Source: a virus
Length of the DNA stretch: 42,348 bases
Reading direction: 5' to 3' (one strand)
IMG/VR virus record: IMGVR_UViG_3300043411_001400
Location: 1-42,348 of that record
This document shows positions 41,901 to 42,348 of the stretch, piece after piece (within the stretch, counting starts at the first letter, position 1; each line of letters starts with the position of its first letter). The notes under the pieces were generated by a model. The model was given only the letters and a program-made list of their open reading frames with translations, was not told where the DNA came from and made no database searches. The translations under genes were made by a program, and so were the position numbers.

Positions 41901-41931
41901 AATGAAATAACTCCTTCGTCGTCATTTCATT
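41901..41931 (+). other. Weak hairpin between the tandem pair
   Basis: AATGAAAT (41901-41908) pairs with ATTTCATT (41924-41931) around a 15-base loop. A T-run exists only about 20 bases later, so this is not a convincing terminator. The 120-base gap contains nothing else recognisable apart from TATATA at 41892. Confidence 0.25.
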
Positions 41932-41989
41932 TCTTCAATTTAACAACATTTTTTGCGATGTCAATGGGTCAATAAAAAATAATTTTAAT

Positions 41990-42348
41990 ATGTTTAACTT
42001 TAGAAAAATATCACAAGAACTTGATCTATCTGATGAAAATTTAAAAATGGCTGACAATTACGTAAACGAGTTTGCCAACAAAATGAACCCTGAGACTTTC
42101 CAAAATTTCCTGTCGGAGTGTGGGGTGGAAAATTCGCTAAAGAATCCTGAAGATTCAGCTAAGTTTCTTAAAATGATAGGCTACAAAGTGCTCGGGACTA
42201 GGATTCTTGAAGTTGCTGAAGATAAGATAAATCCAGATGTTCAAGGTCCATTAAAGATATTAGGAAGACAATTATTAATGGAAAGATTTATGGAATTACA
42301 ACCAGAAGTTGATTTATTATTGGATTTGGATAAATATTCAAAATCAAG
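41990..42348 (+). CDS. Hypothetical protein, second of a tandem pair, 3' truncated by window edge
   Basis: The frame is open from the ATG at 41990 to the end of the window (119 residues seen). It begins MFNFRKISQELDLSDENLKM, paralleling the 41261 protein, with no SD. It continues helical ('FANKMNPETFQNFLSECGVE', 'LGRQLLMERFMELQPEVDLL'). A section near 42100-42205 uses more G/C-rich codons (CTG, TCG, GTG, CTC, GGG) than the rest of the window. The function is unknown. Confidence 0.6.
   Translation, partial: MFNFRKISQELDLSDENLKMADNYVNEFANKMNPETFQNFLSECGVENSLKNPEDSAKFLKMIGYKVLGTRILEVAEDKINPDVQGPLKILGRQLLMERFMELQPEVDLLLDLDKYSKS

Overview
The window is a stretch of a large tailed-phage (Caudoviricetes) genome, or of a prophage or metagenomic contig from one. 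All convincing genes lie on the + strand. They are densely packed, with many ATGA or TAATG stop/start overlaps, and they combine a phage replication and recombination set with a virion-assembly set that includes a large terminase, a portal and a prohead-protease-like protein. The DNA is strongly A+T-rich, and TAA, TAG and TGA all act as stops. I see no tRNA, rRNA, CRISPR array or insertion sequence. The host cannot be identified from this sequence alone.

Region 1 (1-8743) covers replication, recombination and transcription. It runs from the C-terminal part of a bacterial-type DNA polymerase III alpha subunit, through an IS607-type HTH protein, a zinc-ribbon protein, a small helical protein (possible UvsY-like mediator), a RecA/UvsX recombinase, a stand-alone winged-helix protein and a T4 gp32-like SSB with a hairpin leader. 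A terminator follows, then a RuvC-like resolvase, a full-length DnaJ, a Toprim primase core and a sigma region-4-like protein. The set is mosaic: C-family polymerase and DnaJ with a gp32-type SSB.

Region 2 (8802-18131) holds mostly unrecognised, helix-rich or proline-rich proteins that are probably virion or packaging related, with a CCA-adding-enzyme-like nucleotidyltransferase among them. Region 3 (18153-27362) carries the GpA-like large terminase, a portal protein interrupted by a 397-residue LAGLIDADG intein, a lytic transglycosylase with an EF-hand-like loop, a CX5R protein phosphatase and several small genes.

Region 4 (27548-32265) is dominated by a 1162-residue prohead-protease/scaffold-like fusion with an internal tandem duplication, followed by two small genes and a strong terminator. 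Region 5 (32360 to the end) holds two related beta-rich proteins, several long hypothetical virion-like proteins (two with membrane segments) and a tandem pair with matching N-termini. No classical HK97-fold major capsid protein is recognisable by eye.

Two patterns cut across the window. First, several genes (clearest at 1265, 20047 and 32360) have no Shine-Dalgarno and start immediately downstream of a shared TATATAC-containing motif at fixed distance, which suggests a phage promoter class giving leaderless mRNAs. Two other SD-less genes, at 6033 and 40783, begin about 20 bases after a terminator. Second, an approximately 40-60 residue 'AHP' module recurs in three otherwise different proteins (27548, 33091, 38722), and a looser two-helix segment recurs in at least six. 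These look like shared assembly or targeting segments.
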